A stretch of DNA of 64,000 nucleotides, taken from the NCBI GenBank assembly GCA_914767715.1, contig OU612074.1:22246062-22310061 (forward strand). Reading direction: 5' to 3'. Under the pieces are notes generated by a model, which saw nothing but the letters and a program-made list of their open reading frames with translations, did no database searches and was not told the origin of the DNA. This DNA comes from Membranipora membranacea. Lineage: Eukaryota; Bryozoa; Gymnolaemata; Cheilostomatida; Membraniporidae. Positions within the stretch are counted from its first letter, which is position 1. Each line of letters starts with the position of its first letter. Shown one piece after another: positions 1-9,805 of this stretch. Both the position numbers and the translations under genes were made by a program.

Positions 1-1012
1 AGTCTAAGAGTATCACATCACATTGGCCCCTGTCTTCAATAGTGCTGACAAAGCCGGTAATTGTTGAGACTAGTTGAGTCTCACAAGAACGCCTCTATCT
101 AAAACCGTGTTGTTCACTGCATAATATGCCATACCTCTCGAGATGTCGGTTTATTTGACTTGAGATAATATGTTCCATCACTTCGCAGACTATTGAGGTT
201 AAGGAAACTGGTCGATAGTTTTCCGCCTTTTCTTTATCTCCTTTCTTAAATATTGGACTCACATTGGCATGGCGCCAGTCATCAGGTACCTGACCCTGAC
301 TCCTTTCATAGATGAGTTTCAGAGTTGGTGCAATCTCAGATGCTACCGATTGCAAGAGTTTAGGTGTCAGACCAACAGGACCAGGGGCTTTGTTCATTTT
401 CAGGTTACGGAGTAGTTTCCTTACTCCCTCTATGGTGATGGTGAATTGAGTCATTGGATTTTGCGGCATTTCTTGTACTGGTGTGGTGTTCTTCCTAGCG
501 AATACTGATGTAAACTGGGCATTTAGCAGGGAAGCTTTCTCTTTGCCATCGGTCACGGCATTCCCAACGCGATCCTTGAGAGTACCTATACCAACATTCT
601 CTGATAGTCTGCTTTTAATATAGGACCAGAACCTCTTATTAAAGATCTGCGGGTGGTCACCACTTTCGTCGGTCATCAGTTCAATCAGGAACTGATTATA
701 ATGTTTGCTTGGCTAACAGCCTCGTTTTCTGTTTTACAGCCTTGTAGGTTTCCCAATCTGATGGTTTATTGGTTTGGCGAGCTCTTCGGAAGGTCTTTTT
801 CTTGGTACGAGAGAGAGCCGCATAATAGATGTAGTGATCCATGGCTGGTGGTGTTTTACCAATGCTGTTTTGCTAGGTACACATCTGTCCTGAACGGCTT
901 TGATTTCTCTAAGGAAGTAGTTCCAGATGCTATTGATATTAGTATCTTCTGGAAACTTTTCTTATCATCTTGTGCTTTAGTTCTTCTGTTTCTTTTTTGA
1001 GCTCTCTTCCAT
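1..1012 (-). pseudogene. LINE reverse transcriptase N-terminal half, frameshifted
   Basis: The connecting segment (about 1012-690) lies in more than one frame and holds a typical pre-RT pattern (CVPSK, PWITTSI). The RT itself is open from 676 to 98, with FWSYIKSRL, KAPGPVGLTPKLL, PDDWRHANVSPIFKKGD, YRPVSLTS and EQHGFR, which are RT blocks 1-3 of CR1/jockey-type LINEs. A TAG near 95-97 interrupts it, and the frame then continues with RRSCETQL to VILLD at the window edge. The catalytic YADD block would lie outside the window. Pieces of this or a related family may recur at 33.0 and 58 kb, but no shared region allows a direct comparison. Confidence 0.82.
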
Positions 1013-1014
1013 AA

Positions 1015-2301
1015 TTATATTTTCCTAGGAAGAGGCTTTCGGCGTTGAGCTATAAGACGGTTTTCAGTCATGACTCTATGGACTCTATCACCGAAACCGG
1101 GCTCAATGTGGCATTTAATCATCAATGCTGGTCTGTTGGTGAAAAAGAGGTCAAGGATATTTTGCTCTCTGGTAGGTGAATCAACCATTTGAGACAGTCC
1201 GCAGGTGTGCATCATATCGAGATACCTTTGATTTAGTTCTGTTGGATATTGATGGCCTGTGATTGTCCCGGTCCGCCAGCATATATCGGGGAGTTTGAAA
1301 TCTCCTCCTAACCATACACTAGCCTTCTTTCGTCTCCTCTGTATCTTTTCAATAGTAGTACATAGTGATGTTGGGTAGTTGATATCTCTGTTTGTTGGGC
1401 GGTAAACTGAGCCTACAATTAAAGCTGGTTTACCCTTCTGAGTGTTTACTTTGATGAATACTGCTTCAACGTCTTTGCTAGTCTCCAGCTGTTCACAGGT
1501 GAACTCTGTCTTTATTGCAATCAGGGCCCCACCATGACTACTACCTATTCTGTCAGATCGATAGACATTATAATCTGATGGAAAAATCTCAGAGGAGGAG
1601 ATAGAGCTATTTAACCAAGTTTCACAGCCAGCAATTATATCAGGCTTCTCTGCATCAATGAAGTTCAGTAAATCTGCCTTCTTATTGTTGATACTTTGAA
1701 AATTGGCTATGTGAAAGGTCACCGGTCGTCTGTAGTGTCTCTTCTGTTTATTTTCAGACTGGTCTCTCTTCGGAGAAGAGCAGCATCTTGGGTTCGGTTG
1801 GAAATTCACAAGATCGACTTGCTCACTCTCTGCTGATGTCAAGTTGTTTAGTGAATTGAATCTTGTCTGATGGCAATCCAAGGACAGGTCTAAGAAGGCT
1901 GTTACGTTTGGTAAGGCACAGTTCAGGCAGTGCCATGACGAGTTACCAAGGCTTAGGAAAATATCCTTTCTCACGCCCAGACATCTGCGGTGGTACCAGA
2001 TGTCACAGGTATCACATGCGACAGCATCAGTCTTCACATGTTTAATACAGTTACCACATGGGTATTTGGTTGGTCCTGGGTTTAGTTCGACATCTCATGA
2101 TAGTAGCAGGAGGATGGCGATCATAAGAAGACAGTGTATTGGTTGTCTTTTAATTTTCCAGGTTTTTCGTTTGAAAATCTGCGTCCCCAACCCTGTATTT
2201 TTGGTTGGGGCTTCATGATCATGATGTGTAAGCCAGTTATTGTGTTGTAGTTTGTCTGGGGTATTGTTATCTTGTGTGGCAAGTTTGCTTGTGATGGTCA
2301 C
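1015..2301 (-). pseudogene. LINE ORF2 N-terminal part: 2A-like motif, PHD finger, APE endonuclease
   Basis: One reading frame from 2301 to 1015 is broken only by a TGA at 2095-2097. Directly after this stop it reads DVELNPGP, the core of 2A ribosome-skipping peptides, preceded by a hydrophobic ILLLLS stretch. Next come CGNC and CDTCDIWYHRRC, then WHCLNC, which together form a PHD-type zinc finger (about 2059-1915). The APE endonuclease follows, with NFQSINNKK, GCETWLN, YRSDR, GGALIAI, GSVYRP and GGDFKLPD motifs. The frame ends at 1015 because of a frameshift; the next coding piece continues in another frame. 2A motifs are known in APE-type LINEs of several marine invertebrates. The stop occupies the position where the 2A consensus has Gly. 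Confidence 0.85.
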
Positions 2302-2304
2302 AAC

Positions 2305-4440
2305 AAGCAGTGAATAGATGACAAGCTATGTCGACAGATTAATCTTGCTGCAGTTCTTTCAATTTCGGTAGGGAGAGGGCACCAGAGAGTAAGGAACAAA
2401 CCAATGCTCCCACAGAGTGGTGGCCACGAGCCGCGGTTGCGGTGTCAACTCCTTCCACTCCGCCTCTCAAACGGACCAGATGTAAGAAGTAGACTATGGT
2501 ATGACAGGGAGGGAATGTATGTATGGTGGGATTTTGTGTTCTTACTGATTTGGAGAGAAGTATGTGTAGGTATGACTTACTATGTATGTTGAATCTTGAG
2601 TAGATTTGCTGCAGAGAGTTAACAGCAGATTGTAGTATGTGAAGATTCAATAAGAGGTGTAGAGTAACTCTGGAGTCAATAAAATGCTGTATCTTCCAAG
2701 TCCAATATCTCCAGTATCTATCCAGTTGTTTCCATACAATCCAGTACTGGCTGTTTCAGAAGAGATTCCTCTCGTTTCCTGACTGATTTTATTGTCCTCC
2801 AAGGGTTTCTAGTTGGCTACTTGGGTTAAAATCTTGTCCAGTTTTCAGCTTGAACAATTTTCTCAACCTTCACTGGTGACCTTGACCTGACGTAATGGTT
2901 CACGTACCCTCAACATAATCACAATAAAGTGGTCGCAACTTGCTGCATGATGATAAATTGATATTATATTACCCATGACTCTTCCAGTCTCATGACTTAA
3001 GCCTACTTTACTCACTGAGAGTCAGAGCAATGTGCATATATGTAGAATCTATTATGAGTGGCACTCATCCATATACACAACTGATCGCAATGTGCCATGA
3101 TGATGATAAAACTGGTGACCTTGGTGCATATTTATGGTTGGGCCTGCTAGTCTACTAGTCCTTGTTCCTGGTTTAACCCCATATTCAAACCTTCACAATA
3201 AGAGCTCTATGTTGCCAAACCTAAATTGTGGAATATCCCCTTATTCTTATGGCTCTTTAATACTTGTAGATCCTTCTGTTTGAGAGGTTCCAGTAATTTT
3301 GGAGGGCAAGTTATTTGATGACTGACATGGACCGATTGACAAGCCTGAAACATTCCTGGAGCCTTCATCAGTGGAAGCGACTACTCCAGTCCTTAGTGTC
3401 TGATTACTCACCGATTGGTTAAGTAATGCAAATAGGCATTGTTGTTCCACTGTGTCGTCTAGGTATCCAAATGGAGCTTGTGCAGTCTCCCTACCAACAT
3501 TACAAAATAAAGTACAGTTGTGAAATACCCTTTACCAGCGGTTCCTACATATCGTAGCAGCGGATGGATTGTGTATACCCACAAATGAGTGTAGCAAAAG
3601 TAGAGAGCTGAGCCTAGCATACACGCGCCCCAGCATGCAATCACATGAATCCAACATGCATTCATTCAGACAAGCACAATTTGCCTGCCATTGTGTACTC
3701 CTTTGTTCACCAAACAAAAGGCCTTTTGACTTGTTACACAACTCTCATAGGTGCATTGGGGCATGTCTCCCTAACATCGGCCCCCAGGGCCTATCCAACA
3801 TACTACAGCATAGGTGTACTTTATTTTGTAATGAGATTCCGTGGTTTCAATGTGATTGTATTGCATCAAGCATCATTAGTGACCACATGCAGGATAGCCT
3901 TGTGACATTTGCCTCAACAGTTCGCACATGCGCAGACTGTGTCCAGCATTCAATATATGAGGTGCCACTCTGTTCTTGCAAGTTCTCTTTCTAGATGGGT
4001 CGATACTAAACCTCGATCTAAGGGTTTCTTAGACGTGTTGAGGGAACAACTCCGGCACTGGACTTTTGCAAGAGTTACCACGATAGGAGCCGCTACGGCA
4101 GCTGGAGAATGTTGGAAAACCAAAATATCTTGACAGTTTCCTCTCCTCATTGGGCTAAAACGAGCTACAATTGGGCAAATAACACAGAATTAAATTCAAT
4201 GGAATTCAATTAGGCCAGAAGCAGCTATAGCCTAAGTTGTTATGGCACGGACAATATTTGATGGCAGGATTCTGATCACTTTTTATACTACATCAATATA
4301 TGTTCTGTAAAATTCACCGGGTGTACCCAGTTGTAGTGGTCATATTTTGAAAATAAATGGCAATTCGTTTTCAATTTAAATGAAGAGAACATAAATCCTC
4401 AAGCTGACCTACTTGTATAGAGGACCAATCATCAGTGTGA
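2305..4440. other. No supported gene or repeat
   Basis: Only short open frames are seen, without splice-consistent structure, domains or recognisable mobile-element proteins. A few weak repeats of short phrases occur (for example around 3490 and 3800), but no convincing array. Confidence 0.5.
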
Positions 4441-4661
4441 TAATAAAGAAATCTATTTATAAAATACTCAATCGCATCAACTTGAATTTGGCATTGACAT
4501 AGCAAATATTAATAATGCATCTTTGTACGGTGCTATTGACTTACGCCCAGCCTTTGTTAAATTTAACTCTCATGCTTTAGCAGATGACATAATACAAGGA
4601 AGCATGAACATGTCTAACATAATGACAGTATCACTTTGACTAACATTATGGAGTGTATTGA

Positions 4662-6797
4662 TCACTATGTGAGAGTGTTGTTTTGTCAGCCTCAAAGCTT
4701 GCTGAACTAAATACTGCACAGAGTAATTTTATAGAACATCAATCATCCAACCTAAATGGTTCCAAGTCCAATCAGTTTTGGAACAATTTTAAAAAGACTT
4801 TTTACAATAACCATAAAAGTCCTATAGGCAATTTAAAAAATGAGAAAGGCGTGATCCTTACTGAGGATCACGATAAAGCAAATGCACTTTATGACAGCTT
4901 ATTCTTAGGTCAACACCTAGACATTAATACATTAGATAAGAATTGGTACCACCAAATCATGGAGGGCAAATCTAATATCGATAAGCCTTCACAGGTGTCA
5001 TCTGTTTTTTCCATTGAACTTTCCTCAAAAATAACAAAAGACGAATTAGACTGTGCAATTAAATCAACCAACCAAAATAAATCCAATGCTGATCCGGATG
5101 GATTTCATCCTAAATTAATAAAAAGTTCAAAACCATTTTTTCGCATTCTCTTGCTGCACCTTTTTAACTTGGTGATGAAAACTGGAGACTGGCCATGGAA
5201 AACTGGCACAGTAACATTCCTACCAAAACCAGGAAAAGATACAACAACTCTAGGAGCATACAGACCAATTACTCTAACATCATATATTGGTAAACTCCTT
5301 GAAAGAATATTAGAAACTAGAATTAAAAATCATATTGAAACTAATAACCTACTTCCCCCGTTCCAACACGGATTTCGTAAAAACTACTCAACTGACACAT
5401 ATCTATTCCAATTAATATCATTCGTTGAACATAACAGAAAGAGTAAACAAAAAGTGGCTGCCCTGTTTCTCGATTTTCAAAAGGCTTTTGATTCCATCTG
5501 GCTTGAAGGAATGTTGTATAGATTGGTGGAGGTTGGTATTCCAATTCAACTTGTTAAGGTGTTTAGAAGTTTTCTATGCAACAGAACTGTAAAGTTGCAA
5601 ATTAATGACTACTGCTCCGAGGGGAAACCACATGTCATCGGCCTACCACAAGGTTCAGTCTTGTCACCAATTTTCTTTTCTATTTTTATTCGTGACATGG
5701 TATCCCCGGAATCAAATCAAATGCCACTGCAGTATGCAGACGATGCAACTATGCTATTTAATGCCCACAACAGTCAAACTCTCTGCGCAAATATAAATGA
5801 CACAATTACTAAAATTCATCAATGGTTATTGAAATGGCGACTGAAACTAAACTGTTCTAAAACATCTCTTATTTTTTTCAATCCTGAGGGCAATGAAACT
5901 CCTATTAAAATCTCAGACAATATCATTTCCCCATGCACCGAAACTAAAGTATTAGGTAGTACTATTGACAATAAACTTAAATTTTCTACACACAAAGCCC
6001 ATGCACAATACTCAATGCAACGAAAATGGAATATGTTGCTGCCTTTTATAAACTCTTTAACACCCAAAACCCTAAGAACAATATACAACTCTGTCATCAA
6101 ACCCTCAGGATTCTATTGCTCTCATCTATGGGACTCTGACAATCAATTAAACACATACAATTTTCTAAAAGGGATCACAGGCACTCCCCATAAACCACCA
6201 GAAGAATTTTTACATGTTGCCACTCAAATACTACCAACTAGACTCGATCATATCAAAGCACGTTTAAACCTTTTCAAAAGGATGTTCACCATAAATCAGA
6301 TACCTTGGCATCACACAAACAGCAAACTTTTTAAAAATTTTCTTGCCGATGTGTGCCGGTTACTAGGCACCCGTTCTCTCAAGCACGAGGATGTCAATGT
6401 GAAGGACTTTTCCAAAACTCTGATAAATAAACATGTAAAACAACTTTGGCTTTCCTCATGGGAAAGATTTTTTAAAACACATGATTATGGAGTATTATTT
6501 ACCTCTGATTGTGAACCAAACCTCATTTTTAAAAATCCCCTGCCACTCGATCAAAATAAAAAACTCTTCGGATCCCTATGTGCTCTTCTCTCAGGCCATA
6601 GTAGACTCCAAGCACATATGTTCCTTTTAAAGCTAACCCATACACCCCTATGCCTTTGCTGGCAAGAGGACGAAACATCAGAGCATTTTCTCTTCGACTG
6701 CCACATTAACAACAACCCAAGAGAACAGCTCAATCCTCGCATAGGGGATTGGACAAATATAATAAATTATATAAGCGTATGTCATCATGCTCCATAG
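4662..6797 (+). CDS. LINE reverse transcriptase, about 710 residues, open
   Basis: A single frame is open from the stop at 4659-4661 to the TAG after 6794. There is no ATG at its start, so this is probably the downstream part of an ORF2 whose endonuclease is missing (5' truncation). Motifs in order are NKSNADPDGFHPKLI, VTFLPKPGKD, YRPITLTS, PFQHGFRKNYST, ALFLDFQKAFDS, GLPQGSVLSPIFFSIF and the catalytic LQYADDATMLF. Then comes the thumb region (KWRLKLNCSKTSLIFF, VLGSTIDNKLKF). Near the C-terminus is a Cys/His cluster (CLCWQEDETSEHFLFDC) typical of jockey/I-type LINEs. No nonsense or frameshift over 2.1 kb suggests a young insertion or recent loss of activity. Confidence 0.88.
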   Translation, partial: SLCESVVLSASKLAELNTAQSNFIEHQSSNLNGSKSNQFWNNFKKTFYNNHKSPIGNLKNEKGVILTEDHDKANALYDSLFLGQHLDINTLDKNWYHQIMEGKSNIDKPSQVSSVFSIELSSKITKDELDCAIKSTNQNKSNADPDGFHPKLIKSSKPFFRILLLHLFNLVMKTGDWPWKTGTVTFLPKPGKDTTTLGAYRPITLTSYIGKLLERILETRIKNHIETNNLLPPFQHGFRKNYSTDTYLFQLISFVEHNRKSKQKVAALFLDFQKAFDSIWLEGMLYRLVEVGIPIQLVKVFRSFLCNRTVKLQINDYCSEGKPHVIGLPQGSVLSPIFFSIFIRDMVSPESNQMPLQYADDATMLFNAHNSQTLCANINDTITKIHQWLLKWRLKLNCSKTSLIFFNPEGNETPIKISDNIISPCTETKVLGSTIDNKLKFSTHKAHAQYSMQRKWNMLLPFINSLTPKTLRTIYNSVIKPSGFYCSHLWDSDNQLNTYNFLKGITGTPHKPPEEFLHVATQILPTRLDHIKARLNLFKRMFTINQIPWHHTNSKLFKNFLADVCRLLGTRSLKHEDVNVKDFSKTLINKHVKQLWLSSWERFFKTHDYGVLFTSDCEPNLIFKNPLPLDQNKKLFGSLCALLSGHSRLQAHMFLLKLTHTPLCLCWQEDETSEHFLFDCHINNNPREQLNPRIGDWTNIINYISVCHHAP

Positions 6798-6984
6798 GAA
6801 GGTCTTATTGTCAATAACATCTCAATAATATATGCATCCATCATCACTAAAATAACCTCAAAGAAAATAATTTCTTTCCCTTTTATCACATAACAATTAA
6901 ATAAAACTTGTGAAATTTTAGCATGCCTGCAAATAGAGGCTTTACTATTCATGATATCTATCATGAAAAGTTATTTTTATCAGA

Positions 6985-7013
6985 ATTATTATTATTATTA
7001 TTATTATTATTAT
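6985..7013. repeat. (ATT)n microsatellite
   Basis: About nine or ten ATT units, in the 3' region of the LINE. Confidence 0.9.
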
Positions 7014-7351
7014 AAATATGTGGCTAAAGAGTGGGTGAAAACTGGGAAAGAGCCGGAATGCTTCATTGCCAAAAATCTATTGACAATGACAATGAATGAA
7101 TATATATAGTACCTATAAATACCATCGTCTTTGTATGTTCAGATTTTCTAAATCCAAGCTAGAAAGAGCCAAGGAAAGTGTCATTTAGAGAAAGGTATAT
7201 ATAGAACATGCTCATGATTCAGGATTTACTCTCAAGGTATTAATTGATGACCACGGTGCTGTATGGAAGACCACCTTGTGTTGCTTTGTTTGAACCGATA
7301 TGAAACTTTTGTGACGTTGCTCTCAGTCAGAGATAGTGTTTGGGCCAAGAA

Positions 7352-7440
7352 GGTCATTCTGTGATAAATAAGAGAGTTCTATCAAGGAGTAAAAGACTTT
7401 TACTCCTTGATAGAACTCTATTATTTATCACAGAATGATC
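7352..7440. repeat. Near-perfect palindrome, 44 bp arms
   Basis: The left arm, starting GTCATTCTGTGATAAATAA, is the reverse complement of the right arm, ending TTATTTATCACAGAATGATC, with about one mismatch and almost no loop; the centre is near 7395/7396. It could be a miniature foldback transposon or an extruding cruciform. No coding content. Confidence 0.9.
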
Positions 7441-7562
7441 ACAACACTGAATTAAATCATAGTTGGAAAATCTGAGATGCCTTCAATTTTTTTCAGTCTT
7501 GATTGATTGACCCTTGTAATTGCTACTCATTAACCCTGCTCTAATAATTTCCTGTTTTTAAG

Positions 7563-8300
7563 ACTGAGGATGGAGCCAATTTGCCGAGCCCAAAGAAACT
7601 CAGGTCTTCAGAACCGAGTACTAGTAAGCCTCAGACATTCTCTTCTACCTGTGTCATATGTAATAAGGAGAAGTACAAAAACTGCAAAAAACTACCGACC
7701 TCTAGAGCTGAGACTTTAGATGCTGGTAAGTACAACAAACTGCTACATCATAATCTCAGGTTTTATTCTGCCTTCTGCAGACTCTGTAGGGTTGAATTGT
7801 TGATTAATTGAGGGAACTTTTTCAATTACATGTGTTGTATGATCTAAGCTGCATCAATCATAACTATCTGGAGACGAATGATATATCAGTGAGAGAGCCA
7901 GCTTATATATTGTCCTTCTATTTAGGGGGTTTACTTCCTGCCGCAGAAGCCAAGAATGACACAAAGCTGTTGTCAAGTTTTCAGTTAGGAGATCCTGTTG
8001 CCCGTGAAATGAGATATCATCATGCATGCCACAAGAGTTATATCGCAACTGTTACGAACCAGCTCAGGTAAAAACTATAAAATCTGTTTGCCACTTATCA
8101 TTGTCATTTGTCTGGCTCAACATTATGTGTGTTACATTCCTATGCTGTCCCTCTTTGAAAATTGTTAACAAGTTCACTTGGGCGTAGAGATGAGTTCATA
8201 TGAAGTGCTGTAAAATTGTTATACCAATTGTTTTAGATCTAAATCAAAAGCTCGCTTTGTGAGATCTGCATCATGGCGACAACTTGAGGACCTGGTTAGC
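7563..8300 (+). CDS. Three exons of an unrecognised CxxC / YHxxC protein
   Basis: Exon a 7563-7725 follows a TTTTTAAG acceptor, ends G|GTAAG (phase 1) and encodes SPKKLRSSEPSTSKPQ, then CVICNKEKYKNC. Exon b 7926-8067 follows a pyrimidine-rich TTTAG, is phase 1 to phase 2, and encodes LLPAAEAKNDTKLLSSFQ followed by DPVAREMRYHHACHKSY. Exon c starts at 8237 after TTTTAG and encodes SKSKARFVRSASWRQLEDL; its end is unclear (about 8300). All three junctions keep the frame. The pattern (N-terminal CxxC, then small residue-ND-LL, then VAxExxYHxxC) is one I associate with large uncharacterised, often transposon-linked metazoan proteins. No function can be assigned. The start codon and downstream exons are not visible, so the gene may be a fragment. 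Confidence 0.55.
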
Positions 8301-8455
8301 TCAAAGATAGAGCGCGAGAAGGGTTCTTACACTTGTTTTTTTCCTGCCATCAAAAATTGTCTGTGCCATTTTTTTTTAGAGCACTTAGAGCTAGGCTGCT
8401 TCTGGCCTAAATGGCGAATAAGAATTCATGAGCAAGGGAATAGTTCCTTGTTCTG

Positions 8456-8984
8456 AAGATCCCAATTTTGCAAGGGGCACCTGTTGTGAGTTAAGAAGAG
8501 TTGTCTTCCCTCGGAATAAAGGGGCACAACTCCAAGAACCATGTAATGGCTAATCATGGCTAAATGGGCCAAGGCAGTGGTGTGCTCGGGGTATGACAAC
8601 CATGCCTCCTGGCAGTTATTTCCCTTGAACCAAACTCTTCATCAACAGGTGGCCTTGTGTTCCGACAGAAAGACCGGAAACAACCATCACCGAGCTGTCA
8701 GCGCTGCCAACGGGTATAGTTCGACGGCATGAACTTTTTGGGATTAATAATAATTGAGATACGGAGCTAGTGACGACAACCATCTAGATAGGTTTAAGCC
8801 TTCCTGGGTTGGCCGCATGCGCTACCAGTAAGCAGATTACCGCACTGTGAGTATATTCTTGGATTGTGACTTGCTAACCAGCAGCTTAATACAGGCAATC
8901 GGACCAGCGCAGAACAGTTGCTATACCACCTTCGGGAGTGGCTGATACATCGTTTCACTTATAGCAGACCTCGTCAGCAGCAGG
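8456..8984 (+). other. Non-coding stretch ending in a tRNA-like segment
   Basis: This stretch is richer in GC than its surroundings and shows no gene. Its last part (about 8935-8999) has a weak A-box-like TGGCTGATAC and a B-box-like GGGTTCAGGCCCG, so it may be a tRNA-derived SINE head that seeded the array that follows. Confidence 0.35.
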
Positions 8985-9512
8985 TCCCGGGTTCAGGCCC
9001 GAGGTAGGAGACAAGGTTAAATCATGAGGTAGGCGACCAGGTTTAGGCCTGAAGTTCCGGGTTTAGGCCCGAGGTAGGAGACCAGGTTAAACCCTCAGGT
9101 AGGAGAACGGGTTTAATCCCGAGGTAGGCGGCCAGGTGTAGGCCTGAAGTTCCGTTTTAGGCCCGAGGTAGGAGACCAGGATAAATCCTGAGGTAGGAGA
9201 CCAGGTTTAATCCGGAGGTAGGCGACCAGGTTTAGGCCTGAAAATCCAGGTTTAGGTCCGAGGTAGGAGACCAGGTTGAATCCTGAGGTAGGAGACCGGG
9301 TTTAATCCCGAGGTATTAGACCAGGTTAAATCCTGAGGAAGGAGACCAGGTTAAATCCTGAGGTAGGAGACCAGGTTAAATCCTGAAGTACCTGACTGGG
9401 TTCAATCCCGAGGTAACAGCAGAATACCAGGAGAGATCCTGAAGTAACTGACTGGGTTCAATCCCGAGGTAACAGAAGAATACCAGGAGGAATCCTGAAA
9501 TATCAGGAATCT
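8984..9512 (+). repeat. Minisatellite of about 21 T-arm-like units (about 25 bp)
   Basis: The unit is close to GAGGTAGGAGACCAGGTTAA plus ATCCT. Each unit holds a short stem-loop, CAGG-(6 nt)-CCTG or CGGG-(6 nt)-CCCG, resembling the TPsiC arm / B box of a tRNA (GGTTCAATCCC in the 3' units near 9398 and 9454). The two stem halves change together in most units. The last units are longer (with AACAGAAGAATA inserts). Stops occur in every frame, so it does not encode a repeat protein. Confidence 0.9.
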
Positions 9513-9785
9513 AGAAGTTGCCTCCCTGGAGGCGAAGAGAAGATAACTCACCATCATTGAAGCAGCTAAAGAAGGGTAAAGACCGAAGAACCAGCACAGA
9601 TAAAGAAAGACAGCACAGACACCAAATAATACACATGAATACGTTGTATCATTTTATTTGTGAACAGTAATAAAAAGTCTTATTACGAAATACACATCCG
9701 GTTTCTGTTTGTTCTCCAGTATCTGAAAAAGAAAATGAACTCCAATTAGCCTCAAACAAAATCTAACAGTATTTAGCAAAGCCTC

Positions 9786-9805
9786 GGGGGGGGGGGGGGG
9801 GGGGG
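9786..9805. repeat. Poly-G run (20 bp)
   Basis: An uninterrupted run of 20 G, a potential quadruplex and a likely assembly-sensitive spot. Confidence 0.9.

Larger units (their letters stand above)
1..2304 (-). mobile_element. CR1-like non-LTR retrotransposon (LINE), decayed, cut by window edge
   Basis: Read on the minus strand, the order is N-terminal segment, 2A-like motif, PHD-type zinc finger, APE endonuclease, then reverse transcriptase (RT), which runs off the window at position 1. This order is known for CR1-clade LINEs. The copy is dead: there is an in-frame TGA just before the 2A motif, a frameshift near 1020, further frame changes between 650 and 1010, and a TAG inside the RT near 95. 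Its 5' limit is set only by the first open codon near 2301 and may lie further up. Confidence 0.85.
4440..7110 (+). mobile_element. Non-LTR retrotransposon, 5'-truncated, with 3' UTR
   Basis: The open RT frame at 4662-6797 is followed by an AT-rich 3' region, a (TTA)n run (6985-7013) and a short tail with TGACAATGACAATGAATGAA near 7081-7100, which looks like a LINE 3' terminus. Both limits are estimates. I did not find a clear target-site duplication. Confidence 0.5.

Noticed and set aside
653-1000. Open frame on the plus strand across the first LINE
   Set aside because: It is antisense to the connecting region of the minus-strand LINE, which carries the recognisable motifs.
3459-4150. Several overlapping Cys-rich frames
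   Set aside because: They overlap on both strands with no domain, splice or repeat support; Cys content reflects local composition.
8984-9512. CRISPR-like array of short repeats
   Set aside because: Units follow one another without unique spacers, and this is animal nuclear DNA; it is a minisatellite.
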